64,000 bases of DNA from Malus domestica (GCF_042453785.1 NC_091672.1:3812001-3876000), one strand, 5' to 3'; positions 45,787 through 58,911 are shown, counted from the first letter of the stretch. Translations and numbers: made by a program. Notes: generated by a model not told the origin, from the letters alone.

Positions 45787-45996
45787 GATCCTCGTCGGAT
45801 CATCTTTGTAAAGATTTCAAGAATTCATCAATCATGTTCATTCATTGTACATCGTGCGGTCAGGAATTATTTTAAATATTTTTATTTAAAATTCAATACA
45901 AACAGTACTTGACAAAAACTGATCACACGATATACGATGAACGGACACGATTCACGAATTTTCAAAATTCTTGTTAAAAAGAGCCGGAGAGGATCC
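45787..45996. mobile_element. Fold-back MITE, family A (copy 2)
   Basis: The ends AGATCCTCGTCGGATC and GAGCCGGAGAGGATCCT are imperfect inverted repeats. Internal ATTGTACATCGTGCGGTCAG pairs with CACACGATATACGATGAACG. It lies about 130 bp upstream of the peroxiredoxin start codon, so it is within that promoter. Confidence 0.7.
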
Positions 45997-46126
45997 TGTT
46001 GGTCTGCCTCCTACCCACTACTTATCCTCACACTGTACCCCAACCCTTTTCTCCACCTTAGACCTCCCAGCCCACATCACTCACTATTCATCACTGACTT
46101 GAGTGGCTGAGCTCTCCACAACCACC

Positions 46127-48467
46127 ATGGCTGCCTCCACCGCCGCCCTCATCTCCTCCGTCCCCTCCCGCGCTTTCTCCTCCACCAAATCCACCCCTCT
46201 CGTCGCCGCCTTCTCCAAACCTATCTCCCAAACCCTAAACTTCCCCAAATCCATCCACGGCCTCCGCCTCCCGCGCGTCGCCCATTCTGCCTCCCTCCCC
46301 CGCGGCGACTCCCACACCCGCAAGTCCTTCATCGTCAAAGCCTCCGCCGGCGAGCTTCCCCTCGTCGGAAATGTTGCTCCTGATTTCGAAGCCGAGGCTG
46401 TTTTCGACCAAGAATTCGTCAATGTCGTATCTTTAATTTAACTCATAGCTTTTGATTTTTTTTCCTGCAATCGCATTCTGTAATTTGCTTGTGAGTGTAC
46501 TAAAAGCGCTTTCTACAACCAGAAACGCTTACTGGGTTTGTTGGAAAAAAGTTGAAATGATTTTGGGTCATAAAAGCGCTTTCTAGAGAAGCATATGTCA
46601 GATGCTTTTTCAAGGCATTTCTAAGTGATTTTCTAGGAACTTTCAGTGAAAATTTCAATGCTTCTATAAAAAAAGAGCTTTCTGCAAAAGCAGTCTCAAA
46701 CGAGTCTGAAATTGTTTCATTGCAACTGAAGCTTTGGTGTGGGATTTCAGGTCAAGCTCTCTGAGTACATTGGGAAGAAGTATGTGATTCTCTTTTTCTA
46801 CCCATTGGACTTCACATTTGTTTGTCCTACAGGTTTGTTTTGCTTTCACAATCTCCAATTCTTCATACAAGTTTTTAATCTTTCATGGATGCTGAATGAA
46901 TCTAACTGAATCGGATTGCTTTGTTCAAAATTTGTGAACCCAACTTGCAGAAATCACCGCTTTCAGTGACCGTCACGCAGAGTTTGCGGAGCTCAACACA
47001 GAAATCTTGGGTGTTTCAGTTGACAGTGTGGTAAGTTGCCCTGCTCCCCGCTATCTTCAATACCACAATCTGCCAGACATACCATAAAAAAGTCTATATT
47101 CTGCCTAGACATGCCACGAAAAAGTCAATATTCGGCCTAGACATGTTGTAGCCTTGGTCTTTTGCAAAGGCTAATAGCTGCATATGCACACGCGTTAATA
47201 TGCTAACTTGCACCTTGAACTATTTGCCTGCTTTGTTCTTTTTTTTTTATTAGTAAACAATTATGTACCTTGGGAGCAGCCTCTCCATAAATGGGGGTAA
47301 GGCTAGCCGACATTCACCTCTCTCAGACCCTGCGTAAAGCGGGAGCCTTGTGCACTGGGTACGACCTTTTTGTTAAAAGTAAACAATTATGTACCGTATC
47401 GTGGGTTCTAAAAATATCAATCTTATGCTTTGGGATTTTTGACTTTGAAAAATGAAATTGGCCTCACGATACGGGTTGCAGACAATGCATGTGGTTTCGG
47501 TTGAGCCAAGAGGTTAATTCGCATTGTTGGTGGAGAAAGAACACACAATAGACAATGAGGATATTCAACTGTAATAAAAATTGCAAAGTTGAAATAGGAA
47601 AAAGAATGCACCCAGAATACTATATTTGAGGTTAATCAAAAGGAGCTACTAAGATTGGTGATATCAGAATGTTGTGTTCTCGCTAATGGTTGAAGAATGA
47701 TGTGAATCTGCGTATTCTTCTGCGATTCCTTTGCGATTCTTTTGCTTATGTACATCTGACTTGTTCCTTTGATGTAAAATAGTTTTAAAATTGCTCTTCC
47801 TTAGATTGGTAAGATGGAACCGCGTTGGCCTTATGCTGTCTTTTTTTTGTAGTTTTCCCACCTTGCATGGGTCCAAACCGATAGGAAGTCTGGCGGTCTT
47901 GGTGACTTGAACTATCCATTGATCTCCGATGTCACCAAGTCAATTTCAAAATCGTATGGTGTGCTGATCCCAGATCAGGTATGATATCTAATAAAAATTG
48001 GTTCTGAATTTAACGAATGATCAACTTGTGAAAGACTCAGTGCTGTGAATTCTGGATTATTTAGAAGTTCGGTTTCTCTGTGATAGGGAATCACTTTGAG
48101 AGGACTCTTCATTATTGACAAGGAAGGCGTCATTCAACACTCCACCATTAACAATCTTGCCATTGGCCGTAGTGTGGATGAGACTAAGAGAACGCTCCAG
48201 GTAAACATATTCATCAAGCCCAAAATAGAAATGGGATGTTTTCGTTTCCAAGCTCTGTTGTATAGCTAAGAATTTCGTCATCATGTTTCATATTACATTT
48301 TCTAATCGTTTTTTTTCTTTCCCTTTCTTGGCTTGGGTTGGATCCTGCAGGCCTTGCAGTACGTGCAGGACAATCCCGATGAAGTTTGCCCTGCAGGGTG
48401 GAAGCCCGGGGAGAAGTCCATGAAGCCAGACCCCAAGGGCAGCAAAGAGTACTTCTCCGCAATATAG
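46127..48467 (+). CDS. BAS1: Chloroplast 2-Cys peroxiredoxin BAS1, 6 exons
   Basis: Exons 46127-46423, 46751-46832, 46951-47030, 47853-47978, 48087-48200 and 48351-48467 join to 816 nt, 271 residues. The first 65-70 residues form a Ser/Pro-rich transit peptide. The peroxidatic cysteine is in [17 protein letters not shown] and the resolving cysteine in [14 protein letters not shown] near the C-terminus. [10 protein letters not shown] and the C-terminal KEYFSAI are the GGLG and YF motifs of hyperoxidation-sensitive typical 2-Cys enzymes. The protein reduces peroxides in the stroma using thioredoxins or NTRC. The exon 1 donor is placed at AAT|GTCGTA by homology; ending at AATGTC|GTATCT would add one valine. 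The 822-bp intron 3 contains an Au SINE. Confidence 0.96.
47253..47375 (-). mobile_element. Au SINE in peroxiredoxin intron 3
   Basis: The minus strand reads GTCGTACCCAGTGCACAAGG, then CTCCCGCTTTACGCAGGGTC, GGCTAGCCTTACCCCCATTT and ATGGAGAGGCTGCTCCCAAG, a longer Au SINE than the copy at 6775. Confidence 0.82.
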
Positions 48468-48889
48468 AGCTAGTACACTGCGTGTCCATGTCGGACTCAA
48501 ATAGGACGTGTAAACGAGTTTTGTATTCGTGTAACCTCTTTTTTCAATCCTTGATCATTTTGAGCATCAGCATGTCACAATAAACCCCAATCAATGGGAC
48601 TTGCCCGATTTTCAGCATATTCAAGTAGCATACAATTTCATTGTTGTCACTCTATTTTATCATGGAAACAGGCTGAGCCTATGTAATTTTATCTGATCAG
48701 AAACTTGTAAGATGGAGAGAATGATCATCGTCCCAGTTCTCTTTTGCTTCTATTTTCCGGGCAAGGGTCGGTTCGGTCCGACTAATCTTCATATCGTCAT
48801 CTTATTCAGAATTTGAAGTGAGGACAAGATAATACAAGCTAAATAGTCAATGAATAAGATCAACCCGCAACTTTTATTATCGTTACGCA
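48468..48889. other. 3' flank of peroxiredoxin
   Basis: Probable 3' untranslated region and spacer. No gene was recognised. Confidence 0.5.
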
Positions 48890-48971
48890 ATTTGATTACT
48901 CAAGTGGTTAGTTCAGTATAGGGTTCCGCCATTTGATTACTCAAGTGGTTATTTCAGTATAGGGTTCCGCC
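48890..48971 (+). repeat. 41-bp tandem duplication
   Basis: Units 48890-48930 and 48931-48971, beginning ATTTGATTACTCAAGTGGTT, differ at one base. Confidence 0.95.
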
Positions 48972-49345
48972 GTGAAGCCAAATGGCAAATACGAATAACT
49001 GAACTCTTTATAAGCACATGTAAGATTTCTTAGTTCTCTGACGGGTTATTCATTTGACAATTGGGTTTTGCGTTGTTTCAACCTCACCTTGGTTTCAATA
49101 CCTCGGTTACACAGCACGCGAAATTCGAATTTATGACTTTTGGTGGAGTCTGAACTTTTGACGAATCTCACAATGTGCTTAAAAATGAAGGTGGAATCTC
49201 ACATGACTGCTTAGTAGAGCAGCAAGCTAGAGGCTTTTGAGCAAGTAAATTCTATCCACTAAAGATAAGTGGCCATTATCCATTTCTCTACCAATCATTG
49301 TAGCTTCTTGTCTTTGGAAGGCAAATTGAAGGAGAAGCTTTTGGA

Positions 49346-50024
49346 ATGGAAGGAGTTCTGCATTCTTCAACACTAACCCTTCCCATTACCTGTCATCATA
49401 TCTCCAAAACCCAGATCCTGAAAACAGCCAACCACAACCCCACGCAAAGGCCAATGCTAATGATCTCCACGTTCCCAGCAACACTGGGAACCAAAACTAG
49501 CACGAAATTCTCAACAATATTGGCAGCAGCAGCGGTTCAGCCTTCGCAGCCTCTCGATCTAACGGAAGACAATATTCGACAGGTCTTAGCCGATGCAAGG
49601 GTTGAATTCGGGCAGCTCTTCGACACTTCAGTTGGCATGACAGGTTGAACTTACTTATCTTTTGTGTTTTTTGATTCAGTTATGTTGTTGTTTCTGGTGG
49701 TGGGAAATCAGTTAAGATAAGGAGATGACTTGCAGGACAAGTAGACCTTGCTGAACTTGACGGACCCTTTGTGAAGATCAGTCTGAAAGGCCGGTTTTGG
49801 CACGAACGGAGCGTGGTTCTGGCTAGACTGGCCAATTATCTCAAGCAGAGGATCCCTGTGAGTTAGTTAACGCCAACTGATCAGTATTACTTTATTTTTT
49901 ACACAAAAAATCACTGTCTTATTCTTTCAGTGATGAAAATCTAGTCCTTGTTCGATCTCAGGAAATTTTAGAGGTTGATATAGAAGATGAGAAGCAATTG
50001 GATGACAGCCCTGCAAACTTTTAG
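49346..50024 (+). CDS. Small NifU C-terminal-like (FSCA superfamily) protein, plastid-type, 3 exons
   Basis: Exons 49346-49643, 49736-49857 and 49962-50024 join to 483 nt, 160 residues. The first 65 residues are Ser/Thr-rich and basic, resembling a transit peptide. The mature part resembles the NifU C-terminal fold: EDNIRQVLADARVEFGQLFD, VDLAELDGPFVKISLKGRF, and a helix SVVLARLANYLKQRIPEI followed by an acidic tail. The CxxC that binds Fe-S clusters in true NFU proteins is absent: after LKG comes RFWHERS. So it is probably not an Fe-S scaffold itself. The function is unknown to me. Splice sites and phases close exactly, so the gene model is good even though the assignment is modest. Confidence 0.8.
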
Positions 50025-53000
50025 AGGTACTCACTACAGCTTACCCAAAACAGCAGCAACTTGTACTATGCTAAATTACCTTAAGTTTGGTTCCCAGCAT
50101 ACGTGGACTAGGCTAGTTGGTTAAGTTTGTGCGCACATGGTCCCTGACAACCAAAGTTTGAATCCCCTTCCTTGCAAATTAAAGTAGATTAGAATATCGC
50201 TTTGTCAATTTGGTTCCCCAAAACACTAGAAATACAGCTTTGGGCAGAAATTATATATGTTTTTTTTAATCAACAGTTGTATCAAATTTTTCCACGGAGA
50301 GTAGTATGCTGTCTATTACTTCAGTCATACGATCATATTAAGACCAACTGTCGACAAGGGTTTGTATTTGCAGGTTATAAACTTCAGACCAAAAAAGAAA
50401 GGTGTAACTATATATTTTAGACTGTCTGTAAAAGGGGTGAGTAGTTTAAGTAGTTTAGAGCATTTACCCGTGCATTTGAAGTTTTATGTTCGAATCCAAA
50501 TGTTTAGTTCGGACATAGAAGTTGTTGAACCATAGTTGAGGTCATTAGAGAAATTTTCAGCTGCTGTGATGATTAGGATTTTGAATTTTCCTAGCATGCT
50601 TTGTTAGGATATCAAGTTCTAGATTCCCTATAGGTAAAAAGGGCGAAACAAAATAAACGCGAAGAAACACAAAAGTAAACTAATCATACAAACACAAGGA
50701 CTTACGAGGTTCACTCAATATGAGCTAGGTTGTCCAGTTGCCACAAGATACCCACCATCAGAGAAGGAGGAGCACAATCACATATACTCAAAAGTGTTTC
50801 CTCACACTCACTTGTAATTAGGGTTTATAATCACATTTTTCAAAGCTCCCTCAATGCAACAATTGGTACTATCCAAATGATCACCAAGGTTGGGGCGATT
50901 GGGAGAGGTGGTAAATCAACTTATTCATTTGTTAATGGATACCCATAAGACCCATTTAGTTTGATTTCACTTTACACCATCATTAACACTACCAACCTCA
51001 CGTCTGTATTATGGTGATATCAAATTAAACAAGTCTTAACCGGTAACTATTAACAACCTATTGAGTTGATTTGCCACCTCTAGCGATTGGTATGTCCACG
51101 CGAATGTCCAAACCTCTTGCTTTTTACTACTCGATCATGATTATACTTTAACCCAACTTAACACACGTTAATCATCTATGCACCCATGCACAAATGATTG
51201 ACAATCGTTGATTGGTACCAATCAAGCATCAATCAAATCTCTTTATAGTTAGAGAATTGTTATTAGCATTCTAAAATTCTCATTATATACTCCAAAATTT
51301 TCTATATTTAAAAAGAAAAATAGACTTCTAATGACCGCAAAATAAAAATTTTGAAATACCAATAACATTTCTTTATAGTTTATGCTAAATTATATGAGTT
51401 TATACTCATAAAAGTGTTAAACTTGTTTCTTTCTTGACCTATTTATGTTGCAGTGCATTCAACCCGAAAAAAAGGTTCAAGTCTCTTATGAAGACCAAGT
51501 ACACCCTTGGATTAGCACATAAGCAAGCAACTTACATTTTTGACATTCTTTATACAAAATAAAATGAACATGTTTCGCATTTCCCCATTAATTCTTTTTG
51601 GCATTTTTCCAGTAGTATTAGAAATTTAGAAGCCACCAAAGTATCTAAGAACTTGAGCAAAAGATTTGCAGATAACCTAAATACCAAGCTATATATGCCA
51701 CCCAACAACAAGAGAAGCCCTTGATTTATTGACTATTGAGTTGAGAGTGAAGATCTTATTCTGATTCATTAGATCTATACCTAACTTAAATCCTTAATCA
51801 AGTGCAATTTGGACATTAATAATCTTCATGTGCCTCACATGCTGACACCACCTGGCGTTTAGAACTCAACCAACAAGCTGTCCTCAAGTTTCATGACAAA
51901 CTATTTTTAATTGTATTGTAACCTAAACGCAGCAAACACAACCATTAATTGGTGCTAACTATAAAATTATAAGCCTAACTAACATATGCTTCCTGTTTGT
52001 TGTAAATTAAAACCAAAAATTGTGAATTGGTCGTTTTCTGTCAACTCAGTTGTCATGTTGCTTAGCTGCTATATCAAGTCTGCTAAATATGCTATATATG
52101 TATGAAACACAAGCCCTTTTCTAATACGTAATCGGTCCAGTAATCTTCTAAATTTTTTATACAGCGGATATTGGAAGAGTGAATGCTCATAAACAACTAA
52201 ACTACAAGAACCTGAATACGTGCTGAGAAGAAAAATAGTTATTCGGCCTATTGTGCCAAGAAATGATATGTTCCATATATTCATTTCAACTCCAAAAACA
52301 ACAATATCCAAATTTGAAGTTTGAGGCATATGGCGTTTTATCATAGTGGCGAAAAGCAATCACGCCTACACATCTTAATGGGTTTGATCACTACCCATTA
52401 TCTTTCCTAACAACTAATAATTTAACTCACTGACGCTACTGTTTGTCAAGAAACAAAATTGAAGTTTGAGGGCCAAATGACAAGTTTTCGAATAGTTCAG
52501 AAATCATTTTTTTTTAACAATAGTCAGAGATCATTAGTTATAAGAAAAAACATAACAAAATCTGAAATATCAAACTCGAGACTTCAATTTGAGTATCTTT
52601 TTTTTTTTTTAGAATAAAAAACTGAATATATCATATATAGTTGTTATAACTTACACAATGACATTTTCTGAGAGTAAAGAAGCTGAAATGGAATTTAATT
52701 TCCTATTGCAATACATCTTTTCGTATAACCTGCTAACATTTTCCTCACAAATTTAAAGTAGAAACTATACATGTCCAGAAGACATCGTCACAAATTAAAC
52801 AATCGACACAGTAGAACAACCATGTAGCTAGCCAAGAAGAAACTTGAATTGATTCCTTCACAGTTTTACAAAAAGGGCAATGCATTTCCTTCATCTTTTT
52901 CAATTTTTTTTCTTTTTTCCTATATATTATAAGAGGACCTTGAGAGAGTTTCTGGCTTCAGCTACAAAAACAAAAAACCCAAAGTTCCTCTGCCGCTGCT

Positions 53001-53103
53001 GCTGCTGCTGATGTACGGTGTCGTACCGTAAATTAACCGTATATACTGTGAAACCCAAAACGCAAAAAAAGGAGGGCTTTTGCATGATCAGTTGAGCGAC
53101 ACA
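50025..53103. other. Gene-free spacer between two genes
   Basis: AT-rich, with poly-T runs near 52509 and 52600 and a CTG run at about 52993-53009 in the 3' flank of the LOG gene. No further gene was recognised. Confidence 0.45.
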
Positions 53104-56100
53104 TCACGTTGCTACTCCTGGTTCAGACACATAACTTTTTCTGTCCACCTCTTCCCACACCAACTTTGATGTTATTTCATCGTGCTCTGGTACATATTCC
53201 TGAGGCCAAAATACCAAAACATATCATTAAGTAAATTTGTAAATTACGGTGTAGTTTCGTACTAATCTTCCCTGATGAAATTATACGAAAATACACATTT
53301 ACTTTTGGTAACATGGGAGGGAGAAGTTAAACAACAAAAACTACGCAACAATTCTAACCTAGAAACCCTAGGTAAATCTTCAAACAAATCTAAACCTTGG
53401 TACTGAGAATAGTAAACTTAGTTGAAATCCAATTGTATGCAACTGGGGACAAGGACGCCTTTCCCCCAACCCAGCATTGTCGCCAAGGTTAGCCAGATGG
53501 AGTTGGGATGGACCCAAAGTTCTTAACCAGATTGAACCAGACCAACCCATAACAATGCAAAGGTTCTCTTATTTATTTGTTCTCAATTGAGAGAGTTGCA
53601 TCCATATTATACAATGGAAATATCTTCATTTTTGGTTATATAAAAATCTAAGCTTAAAGTCTACTCTGTCCAGACCATCCTTATATTACCAAAACTTAAG
53701 CACATGCATAGGATCAGTGGGAATCTATGAGCATCATTGAGGCATAGTTTGAACACCTCAGGGACTTGGGAGTGTCCTCAAACCATACCACATCGATCCA
53801 GTCCGTTAATTATTCATCTTGATGATCATATTCTATTCTATGATGCATATGATATGATGAAAATAGGCACGAAGCATTACCTCCAGTTGTCTGACCAATT
53901 GCTTTGCAGTTGGAGCAGACACGATGATGTGCCGTGCAGTAGGAGAAATAAAGCCTTCATCAACGGCCTTATCAATAAAAGACAACAACGAATTGTAGTA
54001 ACCGTCCACATTCAAAAGCCCCACCTACAAAAAACAAGTAATTCTAACTAAATTATTTAATTAATCAATCAATTCATTAATAATATCAACTTCAAACACC
54101 CATTTAATCTCCATATTATATGTATGTCGTTCATATGTCCTCATTGTCTTGTGACCAACAACACCCTTCTTTTGACCAACAACCTCACTTTGTTTAAACC
54201 TTAAAAAATTAAATTTGAGAAGATTTCTCCCATTCAAACGGAGATCCTCCAAATAATCAACCACCTAACTTATGTTATTTTTCCATGTGAATTAGAATTA
54301 AGTACCACATGCATTGATTTTCTATTATATGAAGCTTTCTCATACATCCATACCACTCAATAAGATTGACTCACATCACCACAAATATCATCTCCCGTCA
54401 ACGATGCTAACTAATACTTATGGAATTATAAAATGAAAGAGAGAGAATCGTGTACTTAAGAAACATAGTATATTTACAAATCGTAGGCATATGATAGACC
54501 TATTAATTCATGGAGACAATGACACAATAAAATATTCTATAATGTGAAGAAATTGATTCTTAATTAGGGTTTAGTAGAAAATTTGGGGACATCAACAGTT
54601 ATCTACAAGATCACAACTACATTTGAACAAACATACGACATGTAATCATGTGAGGGCTTGCTTCCTTGTAAAGTTTGGAATCACATGCAAACCCTTGTAT
54701 AAAAAGGGGGTGGATAAATTTTAGAGATTTTCTTACAGGTTTGCGGTGGATTCCAAGTTGAGCCCAGGTAATGACTTCCAGCAATTCTTCTAGGGTACCA
54801 TAGCCACCTGAACATAATAATTTCAATTAAAGGGTCTTACAAAAACAATTGAGAGTTGATTTGGATAATGGTTCAGAACTTCACATGCACATGGATGGCT
54901 TTCAACCCTAGATGCGTGTAAATCAAGAGTAAATTCCACATATATAACAGTTAACAATCAGCTATTCACGCTAACTTTAACATTCGACAACAATAATAAT
55001 TTCACAAGTGACATGTCCGATTCATGGGTTAAAACCATACCAGGGAGGGCAATGAAAGCATCAGCTTGACGGGCCATCTCGGCTTTCCTTTGGTGCATAT
55101 CTGAGACAGTTCTCACTTCTCCAACAGTTTCACCAGTTATCTACAACAATTTAATCAGATCACATAATTAATTAATCATTTAGAGATCGGCAAATGTATC
55201 ACTTAAAATCAGCACATTTAAGCCTTTAAATGTACCTCTCTAGGCATTAATGTCCTCGGAATAACACTGCAAAAACACCACATGAACATTTATCAGCAAA
55301 CCACTATATCGACACTACCTATTAATAACACTTTGGTTGTCAACCAAAACTCTAGGCATTAATAAAACTTATGTTCAATTTTGTAACTATATGAACATAA
55401 GTTTTTATGTTTTATTTACAGCAAACTCACAACCAGGTTAGTATATCATGTCCTATTTTAAAATAAAATAAAATATAAAATAAAAAGTATTCCCACGTTA
55501 GAAGAAACCACTTGTCATTATTCCAATTTTCATAACAGATTTATTTTTTTTAAATTTTAAAAACTAATTCCACTTCATAATAAAAAAACAAAATGAAAAG
55601 AAATTGTTCACAATGTGTGGGCATCCGCTAGTATATATTAACAAATGAATTTACTAAAAGTTCCTCATGGCCTAGTAGGCATATACTTGAATATTTAATT
55701 GATCAAAGATTTAGCAATTTGGGGACATCCGCTTCGACCTAGCAAGGGGCATTGACCATGCTAATTTGGAGCAGTTGTGTTTTCACAGAACGTGTTTAAA
55801 CTTTTACGAGACCAAGGGCTCTTACATTACAGGGAAAGCAGGCTTTTTACAAAATGGAATGTCACTTTCTCTAAAAGTCTCCATAATTTTACCAATTATA
55901 TTTTCCATTTCTGTAAATCTTTCTAACTGGAAGTTCCAGAGGGAACTGACATTGTAAGAATTTAAAGGAGGTTAACTTTTAGAATTTACTGTAGATCACA
56001 TAAAGCGGTTCGAAACCATGTTTACAATACCAGACGACACGGTAATTTTGCATAAATATGTGAACCTTTTTGTCCCAATAAAAAAAATGGAAGAAGGGAA

Positions 56101-56362
56101 TGCACAAATTCCATTATAAAATAAAGAAAACTAATGAAAATGACTTGAAAACTTTGAGTTTTAATGATAAGAACAAAATAAAGGGTAAAATGAATAGTAC
56201 CATGATTGATTTTTTAGTGTAAAAATATAATTTTTCGTTCAAGTGAACAGTACCGAATACTTTAATAGGGATTAATTTGCATGGTATGGTTCAATAAAAA
56301 ATAAGAATGCAACCCAATTTGGCCAATCATGTCATTACGGTAGCTTATGCGTGTGTTGTGTG

Positions 56363-56419
<57 letters not shown>

Positions 56420-57743
56420 GCGCTACAAACCCTAGGACATGGCGCCCGCCATCATGAACTGCCTGAGAAACAAGACCCATCAATCCCACGCTTCCACCAC
56501 CATAGACCAGATCAATCCTTCTCTCCACCTTCCAAAAACACATCGAAATTAAAAACCCATCAACGTGTCAGAAACCCAGTTCCCATAAAATATAAATTAG
56601 AGTATGATTTGATTGAAACAAACTTGAAGAAGAATGGCAGCAAATAGGTATTAAATTAAAAACCCTAACTAGGTAAAAAGAGGCTACTGAGTGAACATTA
56701 ATTAGTATTATTACAAAAAATAGGTATTAAATTTCTTGTCATGGAAGAACCCCATAAACAAAAATCATGGAGATGAGGTTCAGTCATGGAAGCTTGTGAA
56801 CACGCTTTAAAGGGTCATGATACCGAGAGAGCACGTTTGGTTCCCTCCTGGCCGCCTGGAGAGAATTAATAAAAACCACATAGATGCCGGTACTACTGCT
56901 GCAAAACTAATTTATTTTATAAAAATAAAAGGGTTTAATTAAAATCAAAACTCAGATCATGCAAGAAAGCCGCTTAACTGACAGCCAGTTTACAGCTTGC
57001 ACCCTCTCCTTCCTCCCTCCCTCCCTCTCTCTCATGCCAAACATAAACCCTAATCAGGCTCAATGCTAGCTAGCTCTAGGTCTTGAACAATGATAAGCCC
57101 ACGTTGAAGGCTTGTTTGGTTGCAACACGCAACCCTTCACACCTCCACACTACTTGAGAAAACTTGGACAAATTGGCTAGAGTAGTGAGCTTTCGCTCTG
57201 CACCCAAGTTCGAAGCACCGTCCTCGTGGTTTGCTTCTATTCTTCTTTTTACAAGCTTCCATAGGAGCAAACCAAAATAGGAGAAAATTTAAAAATTGGA
57301 AGACTAGGAATTGACCACAAACATTGTTTTAGGAAATTACATTAACCAAAAATGGAAACAATGTATCAATGCATTAAATCCAAATTCCTATGAAAGTCAA
57401 AGAAGATAAATATGGCTTCTCTGAAACCCAGGAGTAGAATCATTTGCAGAAAACCGAAATAGATCAATTTGGTATATATGCACATATATACGATTAAACA
57501 CTTTCTCTGAAACATAGATCTTTCGGCGATGAACTGTTCCAATTTATGTGGGAATTTTGGAACCCAAAAGGATGAATATATAAGAACAAAAAGAGAGAGA
57601 TTGAAAGAGAAAATATAAAAATGAATCGAACGTTGATTACCAGTTCCTTCCCAAGTTCAACAGCAGCTTCTTGGTAGCTGGCCTTCTTCCCTGAACTGCT
57701 ACCACAAAAAACACAAATCCTATTGAATCTCGACTTTGTCTCT

Positions 57744-57748
<5 letters not shown>
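53104..57748 (-). CDS. LOG: Cytokinin riboside 5'-monophosphate phosphoribohydrolase (LOG), 7 exons
   Basis: Exons on the minus strand: 57748-57641, 56528-56431, 55266-55236, 55140-55041, 54807-54737, 54024-53881 and 53199-53104. They join to 648 nt, 215 residues, the normal LOG length. Motifs: [11 protein letters not shown] at the N-terminus, [13 protein letters not shown] (nucleotide binding), [20 protein letters not shown] and [13 protein letters not shown] is the LOG signature, with the catalytic Arg and Glu in this region. LOG enzymes remove ribose 5'-phosphate from cytokinin nucleotides to give active free bases in one step, in cytosol and nucleus. A (GA)n microsatellite is directly upstream of the start codon, and another lies 22 bp inside intron 2. 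The paralogue number was not resolved. Confidence 0.96.
56126..56270 (-). mobile_element. MITE-like repeat, family C (copy 2), in LOG intron 2
   Basis: The reverse complement matches 258-412 through TATTTTTACACTAAAAAATC, ACTATTCATTTTACCCTTTA and CTTATCATTAAAACTCAAAG. Confidence 0.6.
56366..56422. repeat. (GA)n followed by (GAGC)n microsatellite in LOG intron 2
   Basis: About 20 GA units are followed by four GAGC-like units. On the gene strand this is a CT-rich tract ending 8-9 bases after the exon 2 donor. Confidence 0.9.

Positions 57749-57782
<34 letters not shown>
57749..57782. repeat. (CT)n microsatellite in the LOG 5' leader
   Basis: On the gene strand this is an uninterrupted GA run ending right at the start codon (GAGAGATGG). 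Confidence 0.9.
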
Positions 57783-57784
<2 letters not shown>

Positions 57785-57887
57785 GATCTCAGAAAGAGAA
57801 TAATGATGATCTTCTGAGCAAGTGAGGGAGGGGGATGGTTGGGAATGAAAACAAAGTGAGTATTTGTTTATATGGGAGAGGCAGATT

Positions 57888-58098
57888 GTCTGTCTTCCTG
57901 TTTGGGTGTCTTTCTCATTCCTTCCTATTTTATGCAGTCACGGTTAAGTCACATGAACGTTTTATATTAACTTTTTTATAAAAATAATAAGATAAAAAGT
58001 AATAAAAAAATAAAATATTAACTTAACTTAATCATAACTGTACAAATAAAAAGAAATGAAAAAAACGCCCAAAGAGGAGAGGGAATACAATCTTCCTC
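57888..58098. mobile_element. Fold-back MITE, family B (copy 2)
   Basis: The left half (CAGATTGTCTGTCTTCCTG, CTTTCTCATTCCTTCCTATT, CAGTCACGGTTAAGTCACAT) is an imperfect reverse complement of the right half (TTAATCATAACTGTACAAAT, GCCCAAAGAGGAGAGGGAAT, ACAATCTTCC). It is related to 3975-4163 and lies about 150 bp upstream of the LOG start codon. Confidence 0.6.
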
Positions 58099-58464
58099 CA
58101 TATTATAACGCCTTCGCCAAGTATATATTTGTATATATAGAGTAGGCATAGGGCTCTCTAGAGCACTCACTTTCCCATTTGAAAGGTTGAAAATATTTTA
58201 ATGGTTTGTTTGGAATTTGTTATTTAGAAACCGCTTTTATTTATCAATATTATTTTTTTATCATAGTACTTTTCAGTATTGCAGTTATAAGAAAAAGTTT
58301 GTTGTTTTTTTTTTTTGGAAAACAAAAAAAAAAAAAAAGTTTGTTGTTTGATAGGAACCAACTAAATAATTTTGAATTATATAAGATGTTAAATAGAGTT
58401 GTTGGTTGTAAAACATAGACATATTAGATAGCCATATTATAATATAAGTAATAACCATGGGAAT

Positions 58465-58668
58465 AGGATCCTATTCAGAATCTTCTGGACGAGGATTTCA
58501 GAGATTACTTTATCGTGTTCACTCATTTGTCATCTTGTGATAAAAAATCAATTCAAAATATTTTTGTTTAAAATTGAACACAAACATGACCTGACGAAAA
58601 GTGATCACATGATGTACAATGAACGAACATGATGAAGTGATCCCCGGATTTCTCCCAAAGAGGATCCA
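58465..58668. mobile_element. Fold-back MITE, family A (copy 3)
   Basis: Inverted ends AGGATCCTATTCAGAATC and AAGAGGATCCAGA. Internal TCGTGTTCACTCATTTGTCA pairs with TGTACAATGAACGAACATGA. Confidence 0.65.
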
Positions 58669-58911
58669 GAAAAGATGCTCATCCTTAACCATGGGATGTT
58701 CCAAGTAACTCTCGAGCAACTTAATGAATTATTTTGAGTTGATTAGTGTGATTCCGTGCAACCGATACATTTGCATTGCACAACCACTAGGTCTTAAGTT
58801 TTTTTTATGGTTAAGTTATGACTGGAGGTGGGCACGGTTCAGTTTAGTGCAATTTTGAGTGAAATCGCAACTGTAACTGAAACATTTTACGGTGCGATGT
58901 GCAGTTTTAAC

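Noticed and set aside
46500-46730. Repeated AAAGCGCTTTCT words in peroxiredoxin intron 1
   Set aside because: They suggest a small repeat, but termini and duplication could not be defined.
50105-50170. tRNA-like or SINE-like segment with A- and B-box-like words
   Set aside because: No complete cloverleaf and no clear match to a SINE family.
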